Shown here: positions 29,567 to 30,733 of the stretch, piece after piece
Layout of the letters: each line of letters begins with the position of its first letter
Numbering within the stretch: position 1 is the first letter of the stretch
Source of the DNA: JABFSM01 sp052389555
GTDB lineage: Bacteria > Gemmatimonadota > Gemmatimonadetes > Gemmatimonadales > GWC2-71-9
Direction: 5' to 3'
Length of the DNA stretch: 30,733 bases
NCBI GenBank assembly: GCA_052389555.1
Contig: JBQTHV010000132.1
Span: 1-30,733, forward strand
Notes under the pieces: model-generated
What the model was told of the DNA's origin: nothing
Seen by the model: the letters and a program-made list of their open reading frames with translations, nothing else
Databases searched by the model: none
Translations under genes and position numbers: made by a program

Positions 29567-29833
29567 AACCCCAGTCGAGTCGGCGGCCACTGGCAATTCG
29601 TGATGAGAGCCCGCCCGTGCTTTCGAACCGCGCCCTAATCTCACGCGTGAGGGCTCGGTGTGTGTCATCCTTCTAACGCGAGTTGGTTCCGTTTTCCGCG
29701 GTTGCCGGCAAGACCGGATGGAACTGGGTGAACCCTGGGCCGGTCCCGGGGTGTTGAACTTGTCCTAAGTGCCTGCGCTGACTAGCTTTCAATGCTACGG
29801 AACAATCGGTCGGCTACTTCGTCGGATACCTAT
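29567..29833. other. gap between the tRNA and rplU; leader of the bL21-bL27 operon
   Basis: It holds the upstream region of the minus-strand tRNA and the leader of rplU. A perfect palindrome TTGCCGGCAA is at 29702-29711, and a GTTCCG/GGAAC inverted pair spans about 29689-29734. A promoter candidate for rplU is listed separately. I see no gene. bL21 leaders are regulatory in some bacteria, but no known leader fold is recognised here. Confidence 0.45.
29760..29788 (+). promoter_or_regulatory. candidate promoter of rplU-rpmA
   Basis: TTGTCC (29760-29765), 17 nt, TAGCTT (29783-29788). Transcription would begin near 29795, about 40 nt before the rplU start. Both boxes are partial matches. Confidence 0.35.
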
Positions 29834-30175
29834 ATGTACGTGATTTTCAAGGCGGGCGGGCACCAGTTCAAGGCGGAAAAAGGTGCTACCCTGCGGCTGC
29901 CCAGAATGGACGCCAAGCCGGGGTCGAAGGTCACCTTCGACGAAGTTCTGCTCACTGCCGATGGCGACAAGATCACGGCCGGTACCCCGACTGTGAAGGG
30001 TGCCGCGGTCACCGCCGAAGTCGTCGGCGAAGTGAAAGGCGAGAAGATCTACGTCTTCCGGTTCAAGCGCCGGAAGAACGTGCGGCGGAAGACCGGTCAC
30101 CGGTCCCGATTCACCGAGGTGCGGATCACGGGGATCAAGACCGAATCGAAGGTGGCCAAAGCAAAGGAAGGTTGA
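29834..30175 (+). CDS. rplU: 50S ribosomal protein bL21
   Basis: A 113-aa large-subunit protein. MYVIFKAGGHQFKAEKGATL is the standard bL21 N-terminus and fixes the start at ATG 29834; an in-frame start 14 codons earlier would add unconserved residues. The C-terminal FKRRKNVRRKTGHRSRFTEVRITGI is the conserved 23S rRNA-binding block. No Shine-Dalgarno precedes the start. The stop is one base before rpmA, and AAGGAAGG at its end is the ribosome binding site for rpmA. Confidence 0.98.
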   Translation: MYVIFKAGGHQFKAEKGATLRLPRMDAKPGSKVTFDEVLLTADGDKITAGTPTVKGAAVTAEVVGEVKGEKIYVFRFKRRKNVRRKTGHRSRFTEVRITGIKTESKVAKAKEG

Positions 30176-30176
30176 G

Positions 30177-30443
30177 ATGGCTCACAAGAAAGGGGTCGGC
30201 TCTTCGAGGAACGGGCGCACCAGCAACCCGAAGTACCTCGGCCTGAAGAAGTCCGGGGGTGAGCGGGTGGTGGCCGGCAACATCATCGCCCGCCAACGAG
30301 GGACCAAGTGGCACGCGGGGCGCAACGTCCGCCGGGCTAACGACGACACGTTGTTCGCGCTCATCGACGGAGTAGTGACCTTCGAGTGGAAGGATCGCGA
30401 CCGGAAGCAGATTTCGGTGTATCCGAAGGCGGAACTGGCATAG
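30177..30443 (+). CDS. rpmA: 50S ribosomal protein bL27
   Basis: An 88-aa protein whose N-terminal tail reaches the peptidyl transferase centre. MAHKKGVGSSRNGRTSNPKYLG is the normal form with no extra N-terminal cleavage peptide of the Firmicute kind; NIIARQRGTKWHAGRNV and DDTLFALIDGVV complete the family pattern. The start follows AAGGAAGG. It is the second gene of the usual rplU-rpmA operon. The heptamer-repeat hairpin right after the stop may end the transcript. Confidence 0.98.
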   Translation: MAHKKGVGSSRNGRTSNPKYLGLKKSGGERVVAGNIIARQRGTKWHAGRNVRRANDDTLFALIDGVVTFEWKDRDRKQISVYPKAELA

Positions 30444-30565
30444 GGGCAGGGAATCGGGAGTAGGGAAAAAGGAATAGGGATGACTGTCGCAAGGGGTGTT
30501 CCCCAGGGGGGCACCCCGATTCGCTTCAGGCTCCGACTCCCTATTCCCTACTCCCTACTCTCTAC
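30443..30565 (+). terminator. heptamer arrays facing each other as a large hairpin after rpmA
   Basis: Left arm in 7-nt register from 30443: GGGGCAG, GGAATCG, GGAGTAG, GGAAAAA, GGAATAG. Right arm at 30538-30565: TCCCTAT, TCCCTAC, TCCCTAC, TCTCTAC. GGAATAGGGA (30471-30480) pairs perfectly with TCCCTATTCC (30538-30547). Inside, GGGGTG (30493-30498) pairs with CACCCC (30512-30517). There is no T-run, so it would be a structured 3' end or a factor-dependent terminator rather than a canonical one. Confidence 0.5.
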
Positions 30566-30623
30566 CCTGAAACCAACCCAGCCCACCACCCGTCGTGAAT
30601 GACGTCACCAAGTGAGGGAGCCT

Positions 30624-30733
30624 ATGCCCGGCTTGCTTGATCGCCTCAACGAACAGCTCGACCAACTGGGCGACCGGGTCCGTACCGCCCTGGAGTCGAG
30701 CAAGCTTCATCTCGAGCGGAGCCGGCTGGTCGG
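30624..30733 (+). CDS. hypothetical coiled-coil-like protein (5' part)
   Basis: ATG at 30624 follows GAGGGAG with suitable spacing and opens a frame running off the window: MPGLLDRLNEQLDQLGDRVR, then TALESSKLHLERSRLV. The 36 visible residues have heptad-like leucines and alternating charges, suggesting a helical, coiled-coil start. No family is recognised. It is separated from rpmA by the heptamer hairpin and probably has its own transcript. Confidence 0.65.
   Translation, partial: MPGLLDRLNEQLDQLGDRVRTALESSKLHLERSRLV

Overview
The window is a GC-rich, gene-dense bacterial chromosome segment. There is no rRNA, prophage, insertion sequence or CRISPR array. Gene content (B12-dependent acyl-CoA mutase operon, secreted S8 and S45 hydrolases, a DUF305/LVIVD pair, an eRF1-like bacterial protein) and the repeat-rich GC-rich style suggest an environmental, probably aerobic bacterium, perhaps of the phylum Gemmatimonadota. 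That placement is an inference from memory of such genomes, not a search result.

Layout. At the left edge, on the minus strand, lie a DUF1059 gene cut by the window edge, a PlsC-type acyltransferase and rlmN. From 2953 nearly everything is on the plus strand. First come aspS and the conserved block ybeZ(phoH)-ybeY-ybeX/corC, followed by a second CorC-like CBS protein. Linked by stop/start overlaps to that block is a B12 mutase operon: meaB GTPase, mutase catalytic subunit, a bacterial eRF1/Vms1-like protein, the separate B12-binding subunit and an acyl-CoA carboxylase carboxyltransferase subunit. The mutase carries Phe58 and Gln176 at the two substrate-determining positions, which points to isobutyryl-CoA rather than methylmalonyl-CoA. 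A secreted tripeptidyl-peptidase-II-like subtilase, recQ and an acyl-CoA dehydrogenase follow. Next are a DUF305 protein coupled to an LVIVD-repeat lipoprotein, a small membrane protein, a penicillin-acylase-family hydrolase, a convergent retropepsin-like protease, a frameshifted Sel1 pseudogene, RNase E/G and an L,D-transpeptidase lipoprotein. The right end holds a tRNA/small-RNA cluster, rplU-rpmA and the start of a coiled-coil protein.

The most unusual locus is 29283-29566 on the minus strand. A class II tRNA with a leucine-type body carries a CGC (alanine) anticodon. Immediately downstream are two tandem 99-bp units, each with its own -35/-10 promoter, a transcript of about 50 nt and a terminator hairpin. 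The two predicted RNAs are nearly identical except for a 10-nt stretch near the 5' end. In the unit next to the tRNA, that stretch is part of a perfect 12-nt complement to the tRNA anticodon arm.

Three dispersed short-sequence families cut across ordinary genes. An octamer tandem repeat (unit CCGCCGAG), free of stop codons in all six frames, sits inside or at the ends of at least seven genes and encodes AEPPSRRA-type linkers. Strict 7-nt tandem arrays occupy four intergenic gaps. A 9-mer, CGGGTTAGG/CCTAACCCG, occurs 15 times in both orientations, mostly inside coding sequence, and forces rare TTA, CTA and AGG codons. Several genes (rlmN, aspS, meaB, acyl-CoA dehydrogenase) have a TANNNT box only 6-8 nt before the start and no Shine-Dalgarno, suggesting leaderless mRNAs, while others (DUF1059, retropepsin, L,D-transpeptidase, rpmA) have a good Shine-Dalgarno.
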